Assembly: GCA_002451795.1 (NCBI GenBank) | Contig: DKDJ01000001.1 | Span: forward strand, 6,365 to 70,364 | Direction of reading: 5' to 3' | DNA: 64,000 nt | Origin: Bacteroidales bacterium UBA6851 | GTDB taxonomy: Bacteria; Bacteroidota; Bacteroidia; Bacteroidales; UBA932 | Shown here: positions 49,091 through 56,762 of the stretch, piece after piece | Position numbering within the stretch: position 1 is the stretch's first letter | Layout: each line of letters opens with the position of its first letter | Translations under genes and position numbers: made by a program | The notes under the pieces: model-generated | Told to the model about the DNA's origin: nothing | Seen by the model: the letters and a program-made list of their open reading frames with translations, nothing else | The model's database searches: none

Positions 49091-50221
49091 ATGTTTACAG
49101 ACGAACTTGCAAAGATTGACTGGGACGAGACTACAGCCAAGATAGCATCCAAGACAGATAATGATGTTCGCAGAGCACTCGGCAAGGAGCACTGCGACGT
49201 GGAGGATTTCATGGCTCTTATCTCACCAGCAGCAGAGCCATATCTTGAAACCATGGCGGCACTGAGCCGCAAATATACGGAAGAACGCTTCGGAAAGACC
49301 ATTTCCATGTTCATTCCACTCTATATTACCAACTCATGCACCAATTCATGCGTTTACTGTGGTTTTCATATAAGTAACCCGATGCCACGCGTGATATTGA
49401 CTCCGGAGCAGTGCGAAGATGAATACAAAGCCATCAAGAAACTTGCTCCTTTCGAGAACTTGCTGATAGTCACTGGAGAGAATCCTGCCAAAGCTGGAGT
49501 CCCTTATCTGGCCAAGGCGCTGGATATAGCCAAGAAATATTTTTCAAACCTCAAAATAGAGGTAATGCCGCTCAAGACAGAAGAATACGAGGAGCTGACC
49601 CACCACGGACTGAACGGTGTAATATGCTTTCAGGAGACATACAACAGAGCACATTACAACATCTACCACCCACGTGGCATGAAAGCCAATTTCGACTGGA
49701 GATGCAACGGATTCGACCGTATGGGGCAAGCGGGAGTTCACTCCATAGGAATGGGAGTACTCATAGGACTTGAGAAAGAATGGCGTACCGACATCACCAT
49801 GATGGCCTACCATCTTAGGTATCTTCAGAAGCATTATTGGCGCACCAAATATAGTGTGAACTTTCCTCGAATGAGACCGGCTGAGAACGGAGGATTTCAG
49901 CCTAACTGCGTGATGACAGACAGGCAACTTGCGCAAGTCACTTTTGCCATGCGCATCTTCGACCATGATGTGGACATATCATACTCCACCCGTGAGCCAG
50001 CCAAGATCAGGGACAATATGGCCACCCTTGGAGTCACCACCATGAGCGCAGAGAGCAAGACCGAGCCAGGAGGGTACTACACCTACCCTCAAGCACTTGA
50101 GCAGTTTCATGTCAGCGACGACAGGACTGCCGTGGAGATAGATAGGAGACTGAGGGAACTCGGCCGTGAGCCAGTTTGGAAAGACTGGGATGCCAGTTTC
50201 GATGAGACCAAAATGAGATAG
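49091..50221 (+). CDS. thiH: 2-iminoacetate synthase (radical SAM)
   Basis: A 376-residue radical-SAM enzyme that splits tyrosine to dehydroglycine and p-cresol for the thiazole ring. The 4Fe-4S motif CTNSCVYCGF (about 86-95) has the CxxxCxxC spacing. NPMPRVILTPEQ, the QETYNRAHY stretch (about 180-188) and the GVLIGLEKEW segment fit ThiH. Use of ThiH and not the oxygen-dependent ThiO agrees with an anaerobe. Confidence 0.96.
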   Translation: MFTDELAKIDWDETTAKIASKTDNDVRRALGKEHCDVEDFMALISPAAEPYLETMAALSRKYTEERFGKTISMFIPLYITNSCTNSCVYCGFHISNPMPRVILTPEQCEDEYKAIKKLAPFENLLIVTGENPAKAGVPYLAKALDIAKKYFSNLKIEVMPLKTEEYEELTHHGLNGVICFQETYNRAHYNIYHPRGMKANFDWRCNGFDRMGQAGVHSIGMGVLIGLEKEWRTDITMMAYHLRYLQKHYWRTKYSVNFPRMRPAENGGFQPNCVMTDRQLAQVTFAMRIFDHDVDISYSTREPAKIRDNMATLGVTTMSAESKTEPGGYYTYPQALEQFHVSDDRTAVEIDRRLRELGREPVWKDWDASFDETKMR

Positions 50222-50225
50222 TCAT

Positions 50226-50930
50226 ATGGAAAGGTATTCCAGACAGACAATGCTTGAGGAACTTGGGGAAGAGGGCCAGCAGAAGCTCTCTTCCACTAAA
50301 GTTCTGCTAGTGGGTGTAGGTGGACTTGGCTCCCCTATTGCCACATATCTTACGGCAGCAGGAATAGGCACGCTCGGAATAGCGGATGCTGACCTCGTGA
50401 GCCTTTCCAACCTCCAACGCCAGACCCTGTACAAGGAGTCTGAAGTAGGGTTACCCAAAACTTCATGCGCTGCATCAAGGCTTCACGAGCTTAATTCCGA
50501 GGTTAAAATCATTCCTTACGAAGGATTCATCACGAAAGACAATGCCACAGATATTCTGAAAGGCTACGACATCATCGTAGACGGCTGCGACAATTTCGCT
50601 ACTCGGTTCATACTGAATGACACGTGCTTAGAACTTGGCAAACCCTATGTATACGGAAGCATCCAAGGTCTTAACGGACAGGTATCCGTATTCTGTACTC
50701 CTGACAAGAATGGACACATTCATTCCTACAGAGACTTATACGACGAGAACGAACTCACAAGTATGACGCCTCCATCGAAAGCCGTGCTCGGAGTCACCCC
50801 GTCGATAGTTGGCAGTGTGGAAGCGACACAAGCTCTCGAACTGGCAGGCGGATTCGGAGAGCCTCTTATCGGCAAATTATGGAGCATCGACCTACGCTCG
50901 ATGAATTCGTTCCTCATAGATCTTCCATAA
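50226..50930 (+). CDS. thiF: ThiF/MoeB-family adenylyltransferase without zinc cysteines
   Basis: A 234-residue E1-like enzyme that would adenylate the ThiS C-terminus. The ATP site GVGGLGSPIA (about 31-40), DADLVSLSNLQRQ (about 55-67), K-rich KTSCAAS and DGCDNFATRF (about 120-129) are intact. The C-terminal zinc ribbon normally reads CYRC ... C..C; here it reads SYRDLYDE with no cysteine pair. The cysteine used by E. coli ThiF for the acyl disulfide is also not evident. Adenylation alone may be enough, with sulfur supplied another way. It is followed by tenI with a one-base overlap. Confidence 0.88.
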   Translation: MERYSRQTMLEELGEEGQQKLSSTKVLLVGVGGLGSPIATYLTAAGIGTLGIADADLVSLSNLQRQTLYKESEVGLPKTSCAASRLHELNSEVKIIPYEGFITKDNATDILKGYDIIVDGCDNFATRFILNDTCLELGKPYVYGSIQGLNGQVSVFCTPDKNGHIHSYRDLYDENELTSMTPPSKAVLGVTPSIVGSVEATQALELAGGFGEPLIGKLWSIDLRSMNSFLIDLP

Positions 50931-51508
50931 TGAAGATAATTGTCATTAGCCGTCCGGATTTCTTTGAGGGAGAGACACTAATAGTTGAGAAACTATTCGA
51001 GTGCGGACTAGAAAGACTGCATCTGCGTAAGCCCCACTGCGAAGAGAAGGCTCTTGAGGATTGGATTAAGGATATCAGTGAGGCGTACCGCAGACGAATC
51101 GTTCTGCATGACCATTTCGGCCTTGCAAGCCAATATAGCCTCGGTGGCGTCCACCTCAACTCCCGCAATCCACTTCCTCCTTCAAGAGTTCACGGTATGA
51201 CCATATCAAGATCCTGTCATAGCATAGAAGAGCTGAAGGCCTATAAAGGCCAATGTGACTACCTATTCCTCAGCCCCATCTACGACAGCATCTCCAAAGA
51301 AGGCTATGGGAGCGCCTTTTCAAGGCAGACACTCGATATGGCTGCTTCAGAAGGGATAATAGATTATAAAACATACGCCCTGGGCGGAGTAAGCATAGAA
51401 CATATTGAAGAACTCAAGTCGATAGGGTTTGGAGGCGCAGCAGTGTTAGGGGCACTATGGCAGTCTGACAGACCAGAAGAATATCTAAAAAGGCTTCTCG
51501 AAGAATAA
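50930..51508 (+). CDS. tenI: ThiE-like protein TenI
   Basis: A 192-residue ThiE/TenI-family barrel starting at the ATG at 50930 that overlaps the thiF stop by one base. LERLHLRKPHCEE (about 26-38), VLHDHFGLA (about 57-65), GGVHLNSRN and FLSPIYDSISKEGYGS (about 110-125), then ALGGV (about 150) follow the family. The pyrophosphate-binding residues of ThiE are altered, so thiazole tautomerase (TenI) activity is more likely than thiamine phosphate synthesis. Last gene of the operon; its stop codon lies inside a terminator loop. Confidence 0.85.
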   Translation: MKIIVISRPDFFEGETLIVEKLFECGLERLHLRKPHCEEKALEDWIKDISEAYRRRIVLHDHFGLASQYSLGGVHLNSRNPLPPSRVHGMTISRSCHSIEELKAYKGQCDYLFLSPIYDSISKEGYGSAFSRQTLDMAASEGIIDYKTYALGGVSIEHIEELKSIGFGGAAVLGALWQSDRPEEYLKRLLEE

Positions 51509-51530
51509 ATCCACGAGAAGCCTTTCTCAT
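51489..51530 (+). terminator. Terminator of the thiamine operon, spanning the tenI stop codon
   Basis: AAAGGCTTCTCG (51489-51500) pairs perfectly with CGAGAAGCCTTT (51514-51525); the 13-base loop contains the TAA stop (51506-51508). TTTCTC follows. The 5' arm encodes the last residues of TenI. Confidence 0.85.
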
Positions 51531-51550
51531 TTAGTAATGAGTTGATAGCC

Positions 51551-52435
51551 CTAAAGAATATTCATCGACTGCTCACGAATCTTCTCCAACTCGTCTTTCA
51601 TACGGACAACATACTGCTGGATCTCTGAATTGTTGGCTTTTGAGCCAGTGGTATTGATTTCCCTGCCCATCTCCTGAATAATGAAGCCAAGTTTCTTACC
51701 AGGATACTCCTCTGAATCAATGGTATCCATAAAATATTTACAGTGCTGGCGAAGACGAACTTTTTCCTCATTGATATCGAACTTCTCAAGATAAAATATC
51801 ATCTCCTGCTCGAATCGTTCCTTATCCATCTTAATCGAAAGGTCCTCCGCTGCCTTGACAATCTTCTTCCTTATGTTGTCTACTCGCTCCGGCTCAAGAA
51901 GCTCAATCTTGTCATACAAATTCCGAATGGTAGAGACCCTTGAAGTAACATCGTCATATAGAGCTTTGCCTTCCCTGCTGCGATATTCACAGACCATCTC
52001 AAGGCAACGATCAAACGCATCGCTAATCTCAGGCCAGCACTCGTCAGTCAGAACGTCCGTTCTCTTAACTTCAGCTACTTCCGGCATACGAAGAACGGAT
52101 GCAAGAAGGGCGGAAGTCTGCGTCTGGTCAGAGCTTATTCCAAATTCGGATGCGAGTTCCATAGCACCACGCATATAAGTTCTTGCCACATCCATATTAA
52201 TCTGCCGCCCGGAATCGGAAACGTCTGCTTCCCATGTAAGGAATACATCTATCGTACCGCGCACTAACACCTGGGCAAGCCTTGCGCGCAATTCAAGTTC
52301 CTTGTCCTTGGGAAGAAGCTGACTTTTGAGGTTAATATCAGCAGTCTTTCCGTTCAGAGTACGTATTTCGACGGTAAGTTTACCACCAGCAAGCGAAACT
52401 TCAGCTTTGCCGTATCCTGTCATTGACTTTATCAT
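51551..52435 (-). CDS. yicC: YicC-family endoribonuclease
   Basis: A 294-residue protein with the YicC N-terminal signature IKSMTGYGKAE and EIRTLNGKTADINLK, and the conserved C-terminal stretch GFIIQEMGREINTTGSKAN (about 247-265) with VVRMKDELEKIREQ at the end. YicC proteins are metal-dependent endoribonucleases that affect small-RNA turnover in E. coli. The start codon overlaps the stop of the upstream short-chain dehydrogenase gene by four bases, so it is the last gene of the steroid-type operon, not paired with gmk as in many genomes. Confidence 0.92.
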   Translation of the reverse strand: MIKSMTGYGKAEVSLAGGKLTVEIRTLNGKTADINLKSQLLPKDKELELRARLAQVLVRGTIDVFLTWEADVSDSGRQINMDVARTYMRGAMELASEFGISSDQTQTSALLASVLRMPEVAEVKRTDVLTDECWPEISDAFDRCLEMVCEYRSREGKALYDDVTSRVSTIRNLYDKIELLEPERVDNIRKKIVKAAEDLSIKMDKERFEQEMIFYLEKFDINEEKVRLRQHCKYFMDTIDSEEYPGKKLGFIIQEMGREINTTGSKANNSEIQQYVVRMKDELEKIREQSMNIL

Positions 52436-53259
52436 ATATACAATTGTTTTTTTTCTTTCAACAGTTGTTCAGTCTGTTCCCATAGGGCGGCTGAAGCAAT
52501 CCTACGTTCCATGAATTTTTCGGGAAGCGGTTCCGAGCCATTTCCTCGAAACAGCTGCATACTTCTGTCTGAGAGCAATGCGTTCACGGCCGGTAGAGCC
52601 CCCTCTTCCGGTCTCTTGCACAATGGCTTAAACACAGCATCGGCTATCGGATCAAACCAGCGGCCAAGGTCGATCATATTGCTGCTAACTACCCCGGGAT
52701 CAGAGACATTCACATTCAGATCCGGTTCTCGTCTGGCAAGTTCAATACTAAAGTACATCAGAGCCAACTTTGACTGAGCATAGTTGTGCAACTGCCGGTA
52801 ACCATCTGGCCTGACATTGATAAAATCAGATGGTTCCTTGACATGGTTGCATGTAAGAGAAATCATATTGACCACATGCCCATCGCTCTCAAGATTAGGG
52901 AGAAGAAGATGTGTAAGGAGAAAGGGGCCCAGATAATTGACAGCTATAGTCTGCTCAAATCCGTCTTCCGTTAGAGAATAATCCTTGGGCATAACCCCAG
53001 CATTATTAAACAATCCATATAATGCCCTTCCGTCAAGGGAAGACGCAAAATCCCTTATAGAAGCGAAGGAGTCAAGCCGCAACTCTGCGAGTTCAAGCTC
53101 CGCCTCAGGCACATCGTGAAGGATAATGTCCCGCACAGATGCCGCCTTTGACAGATTCCTACACGCCATGATTATCTTAAATCCCTTGGCAGCCAACATC
53201 TTGGTCGCAGCAGAGCCCATGCTTCCGCTTGCACCCGTTATCACTACAACCTTTTCCAT
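52432..53259 (-). CDS. Short-chain dehydrogenase 2 of the steroid-type operon
   Basis: A 275-residue SDR. The NAD(P) site is TGASGSMGS (about 8-16), with NNAGVMP (about 90-96), MISLTCNH around the catalytic Ser/Thr position, and the active-site YAQSKLALM (Tyr about 162, Lys about 166). The RNLSKA after strand 2 (Arg at the NADP position) suggests NADPH. It resembles the retinol-dehydrogenase/light-dependent-reductase-like subgroup, which includes hydroxysteroid enzymes. It overlaps the gene before (16 bases) and after (4 bases). Confidence 0.85.
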   Translation of the reverse strand: MEKVVVITGASGSMGSAATKMLAAKGFKIIMACRNLSKAASVRDIILHDVPEAELELAELRLDSFASIRDFASSLDGRALYGLFNNAGVMPKDYSLTEDGFEQTIAVNYLGPFLLTHLLLPNLESDGHVVNMISLTCNHVKEPSDFINVRPDGYRQLHNYAQSKLALMYFSIELARREPDLNVNVSDPGVVSSNMIDLGRWFDPIADAVFKPLCKRPEEGALPAVNALLSDRSMQLFRGNGSEPLPEKFMERRIASAALWEQTEQLLKEKKQLYI

Positions 53260-54032
53260 ATTGCACTTATGACAGGTTTTGGAAGTATACTAAATAGTGG
53301 AGGAAGATAATAGCTCATCAGAGAAGGATTGACCACCCTGCGTCCACGGTACATTCCGCGAAGTCCACGCCTCACTATCGTAGATGGTCTCTTGATAATA
53401 CCAATTCCCACGCCAATCTTCATCAACGAAGGCTTCAGTTTATATAAAGGCGTTGCAACAGCACCTGGGCACATAGTGCATACCCGCACTCCGTAAGGCT
53501 TCATCTCGTAATAAAGAGCCTTGCCGAAACTCTTCAGAAAGGCTTTAGTCGCGGCATAAGTGGTTATTCCTGGGAAAGGAAGGCTTGCAGCTACAGAACT
53601 CATATTGAGTATATATCCGCAGCCACGTTTTTTCATATCCTCCCCAAAGAGTATACATAGTTTGGCAGGCGTAAGATTGTGGAGCAGCATCATCATCTCC
53701 ATCTTTCCAATATTCTCCAACCCAAGTTCCTTAAAGAAGAACACACCAGCATCATTGATGAGTATGTCCACCTCAAACCCCTGCTTACGGCAATAGGAAT
53801 ACAGTTCATCTGCAGCATCTACTCTTGCCAGATCCATATATATGCCTTCAGCCTTTACGCCGAACTCCGATGCTATCTGGACTGATACCAGCGGAAGTTT
53901 CTCTTTCTCAATGCTTACTATCAGAAGGTCACATCCCGCACCAGCCAATGCACGGCAGTATTCAAGCCCCATTCCAGAACTTCCGCCAGTAACCAAAGCA
54001 AGCGGGGTATGTCCAAGTCTGCGCTTAAACAT
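53244..54032 (-). CDS. Short-chain dehydrogenase 1 of the steroid-type operon
   Basis: A 262-residue SDR starting at the ATG at 54032 (MFKRRLGHTPLALVTGG). TGGSSGMGLEY is the cofactor loop, NDAG (normally NNAG) the central motif, MSSVAAS the serine motif and YAATKAFL the catalytic Tyr/Lys. The group (with PG at VCTMCPGAVATPLY and a membrane-leaning C-terminus) resembles 17-beta-HSD12/3-ketoacyl-like dehydrogenases of lipid and steroid metabolism. An ATG 18 codons upstream would overlap the previous gene by 62 bases; with the chosen start the overlap is eight bases. Role inferred: oxidation or reduction of a hydroxyl/ketone on the ring system handled by its neighbours. Confidence 0.83.
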   Translation of the reverse strand: MFKRRLGHTPLALVTGGSSGMGLEYCRALAGAGCDLLIVSIEKEKLPLVSVQIASEFGVKAEGIYMDLARVDAADELYSYCRKQGFEVDILINDAGVFFFKELGLENIGKMEMMMLLHNLTPAKLCILFGEDMKKRGCGYILNMSSVAASLPFPGITTYAATKAFLKSFGKALYYEMKPYGVRVCTMCPGAVATPLYKLKPSLMKIGVGIGIIKRPSTIVRRGLRGMYRGRRVVNPSLMSYYLPPLFSILPKPVISAIWKRL

Positions 54033-55254
54033 CCCTTTCAGCTTTATCAATCTCCTCCTGAAGACTCTTAGGAAGATTCTCCACACAATGATGACACCTC
54101 ATCTCCAGCGTGTACATTCTTCCAATGCAATAGTTGGAATGCTTGCACCCGCTGCACTCAATCTCACCAGTGCGGAGTTTATTCACAAATTCTGTATCGT
54201 GTACAAGAGCCCTCGCCACTTGAAGCCCTTCGAAACCTGCATCCAGCACCTCCTCCATCTTATGCTTGGAAATCAGGCCTCCGACATATATGAGCGGCAG
54301 CTTCAACTGCTTTCTAAAGATTTTGGCTTCATCAAGAAAATATGCCTCTTTATATGGCACAGTCGGTATCATCAGTCGTCCACCGAGAGCAATTCCTGCC
54401 TTGAGCCACCAGAACTTACGCATATCCATATAGTAGCGTAAAGTCTTTAGAGGCATGGCTCCGCGCATGACCTCCATAGGAGCCTTGCTAACAAAGCCTG
54501 CAGTTAGCACAAGTGCATGCACCCCGAGTCTTTCAAGTTCCTTTGCCACGAGAAGGCACTCATCCGTCTGCATACCACGCTTGAATCCATCATGCATGTT
54601 CACCTTCACGATCACCCCAAGATCATTTCCAGCTTCACGCATCACCCTTTCAATGACGAGCCTCATAAAACGCATTCTATTGTCAAGGCTTCCCCCGAAC
54701 TCGTCGTGACGGTGATTGGTGTATGGTGAGAGGAATTGACTGATAAGGTACCCATGTCCAGCATGTATCTCCACGCAGTCAAAGCCAGCCTCTCTGGCAA
54801 GATTCACGGCATTCCCGAAATCATCCACCAGGGCATAAATCTCATCCTTACGAAGCGCTCGTACAAAAGTCGGAGAGTAAAGATTAAAGCCAGATGAAGC
54901 ACCCACCGGCATGCAGCCACAGGTGGCACGGTGAGTCATATTGCCACAATGCCCGAGTTGAATCGAAGCCTTGGCACCATAAGAATGCACGGAATCGGTA
55001 AGTTTCTTCAAGTCAGGGACTATTTCTTTCCTCATCCACAACTGACCATCAAATGACAGCCCAGACTGGCTGACAGCCGCATAAGCTACAGTAGTCATGC
55101 CCACACCACCACGCGCCACTGCGGTATGGTAGTCAAATAGGTCCTTTGACGGCTTGTTGCCATAAGCCATATTTTCAAAGGCTGCGGAACGGATAACCCT
55201 ATTGCGCAGTTCCACCGGACCTATCCGGCATGGAGTAAAAATCTTTGATTCCAT
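54025..55254 (-). CDS. Old-yellow-enzyme-type NADH:flavin oxidoreductase (steroid ene-reductase candidate)
   Basis: A 409-residue protein holding the FMN-binding TIM barrel of the OYE family: LRNRVIRSA at the start, IQLGHCGNMT (about 97-106), EIHAGHGYLISQFLSP (about 169-184) with the His pair and proton-donating Tyr, and NHRHDEFGGSLDNRMRF. The C-terminal tail has a cysteine cluster (CSGC, then C, then CHHC) that may bind Fe-S. The second Rossmann domain of BaiCD/BaiH-like enzymes is absent. Homologues in this setting saturate the C4-C5 double bond of 3-keto-steroids or bile acids with 5-beta geometry. It is three bases after the 5-alpha-reductase gene. Confidence 0.85.
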   Translation of the reverse strand: MESKIFTPCRIGPVELRNRVIRSAAFENMAYGNKPSKDLFDYHTAVARGGVGMTTVAYAAVSQSGLSFDGQLWMRKEIVPDLKKLTDSVHSYGAKASIQLGHCGNMTHRATCGCMPVGASSGFNLYSPTFVRALRKDEIYALVDDFGNAVNLAREAGFDCVEIHAGHGYLISQFLSPYTNHRHDEFGGSLDNRMRFMRLVIERVMREAGNDLGVIVKVNMHDGFKRGMQTDECLLVAKELERLGVHALVLTAGFVSKAPMEVMRGAMPLKTLRYYMDMRKFWWLKAGIALGGRLMIPTVPYKEAYFLDEAKIFRKQLKLPLIYVGGLISKHKMEEVLDAGFEGLQVARALVHDTEFVNKLRTGEIECSGCKHSNYCIGRMYTLEMRCHHCVENLPKSLQEEIDKAERDV

Positions 55255-55257
55255 AAA

Positions 55258-56025
55258 TCAATAGATAAAAGGAATGATTCTCTTGACCTTCGTAGTATCA
55301 AGTTCATCCCCGAATTCCTTTTTATATTTCTCGTATATTCTTGATGCCCTCGGGCACAGATTAGCAAAAGTCCATACGGCAAATAGCACGCCCGACCATG
55401 ACCAGGTCATAATAGCAAATCCCACCCATTCGGTCAGTTCTCCGAAATAATTAGCGGAAGTAACGTATTTGAACATCCCCTTTTTGGGAAGATAGTGCCG
55501 CGTGTCACCAGGAGCGCGAAGATGCCTGATTATACTATCTGACTGGATATTGACAAACATCCCAAGAGCAAACACAACTAGACCGATGACAAACTGAGGA
55601 CTTCTTAGCCATGCAGTCTGATACATCTCCGATGGCGAAAGATAAAACAGCCATCCACCTTGCATGAAAGCATTCAAAGTATTGAAAACAACCCCCATAA
55701 GAATAATGCTCAACGGCATTTTACTCTTTCCCTTGATAAGAAATGGGAAAATGAACGAGCGCTGGAAATAATGCAGTTCGAAGACAATCAGAAAAATAAG
55801 CCTCGTCATATCATCCTTCCTGTCTGACAATAGCCACAACAGGAGCATCGCAAAAAACACAGGAGACTCCATCAGCACCCAACCTAGACGATTGTTCACA
55901 GCAGGCCCCCACTTCTTGTCGTAGAATTTTCCATAGCCCGCATCCACGAAGAACAATGCCACAAACACTATCACAGCCACGACCGCCATCACGACAAGAA
56001 AAATATTAAATGCTTGAACACTCAT
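55258..56025 (-). CDS. 3-oxo-5-alpha-steroid 4-dehydrogenase (steroid 5-alpha-reductase) homologue
   Basis: A 255-residue membrane protein with about seven helices, the same length as human SRD5A1/2. Residue for residue features match: ESPVF with Glu53 where the animal enzymes have the substrate-binding Glu57, LHYFQRS (Tyr86 for Tyr91), NIQSDSIIRHLR (159-170) then PGDT, the NADPH region KYVTSANYFGELTEWVG (186-202), and the C-terminal end IPFIY against IPFIF. These proteins reduce the 4,5 double bond of 3-oxo-4-ene steroids to the 5-alpha product using NADPH in the membrane. The likeness to SRD5A is much stronger than to general DUF1295 proteins. Bile acids or host/diet sterols are the probable substrates (inference). 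Confidence 0.9.
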   Translation of the reverse strand: MSVQAFNIFLVVMAVVAVIVFVALFFVDAGYGKFYDKKWGPAVNNRLGWVLMESPVFFAMLLLWLLSDRKDDMTRLIFLIVFELHYFQRSFIFPFLIKGKSKMPLSIILMGVVFNTLNAFMQGGWLFYLSPSEMYQTAWLRSPQFVIGLVVFALGMFVNIQSDSIIRHLRAPGDTRHYLPKKGMFKYVTSANYFGELTEWVGFAIMTWSWSGVLFAVWTFANLCPRASRIYEKYKKEFGDELDTTKVKRIIPFIY

Positions 56026-56028
56026 AGA

Positions 56029-56667
56029 CTATAGGGAATGGAGATGACCGAAAGTGCGCTTCCAGTTGCAGAATTTCAAGTCACTATCCTTAATCATAAA
56101 ATTAAACATTCCGCTGTCATGAAAGCGGATTCCGAGCGCGTCATCCTCATCTATCTGAAGGAGACTTGCACAGTCAGGGAATTGTTCTTTTATTTCCTGG
56201 AAGAAAGGGACTCCGAGCAGTTTGTGTCCATCCGCATCATCAGCACACTGACTGAACTCAATAGCCATCTCCGGCTCGGCAAGTTCATTGTCATCATCAT
56301 CCACAAGAATACAACTGTTGAATGTCTCCATATTGACAGTCTTACTATATTTCACCACGGCAAGTTGTTTGTCCCACTTTCCGAGCGGCGTTGGGACTGG
56401 AGACTCATACCCCACATAGTCGTCTATCGCCGCGAAAAAATATAACATTCCCTCGTGAGGAAGCCGGCCTTCGGCATCAAAAGGTGCTATATCCGCGCAG
56501 TCTATCTGACAGATGAACGTGAGCGGAAACTCGCCTTCCTGTCCATCCTCATCCGTGTACGTCATCATCGGGTACTCCACCTGCGGTGGCAAGTCTGGAT
56601 TTCCCCACCATTTACTACAACAGAAAAGTGTAGAATCCGTACTCTTTAGTGAAAGTCTTATCGCCAT
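56029..56667 (-). CDS. DUF1963 (YwqG-like) protein, first gene of the steroid-type operon
   Basis: A 212-residue cytoplasmic protein with the DUF1963 pattern: SKWWGNPDLPPQVEYP near the start (CCSKWWGNPDLP), then PLTFICQIDCADIAP, MLYFFAAIDD, and the C-terminal DALGIRFHDSGMFNFMI and DLKFCNWKRTFG. The function of this family is unknown. It precedes the 5-alpha-reductase gene by three bases, so it is co-transcribed, but no link to steroid chemistry is known; the gene may simply carry the promoter of the operon. Confidence 0.8.
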   Translation of the reverse strand: MAIRLSLKSTDSTLFCCSKWWGNPDLPPQVEYPMMTYTDEDGQEGEFPLTFICQIDCADIAPFDAEGRLPHEGMLYFFAAIDDYVGYESPVPTPLGKWDKQLAVVKYSKTVNMETFNSCILVDDDDNELAEPEMAIEFSQCADDADGHKLLGVPFFQEIKEQFPDCASLLQIDEDDALGIRFHDSGMFNFMIKDSDLKFCNWKRTFGHLHSL

Positions 56668-56716
56668 AATTTTGTAAATATACGGAAATAATATCAGATT
56701 ATTACGAACTTTTTTC

Positions 56717-56724
56717 TAAATTTG
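56717..56724 (+). promoter_or_regulatory. -7 box TAAATTTG for glnS
   Basis: Exact TAnnTTTG match 38 bases before the ATG at 56763; no clear -33 box. Confidence 0.5.
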
Positions 56725-56762
56725 AGGTTTTGAAACAACAAACATTTTATACAAAATAGATT

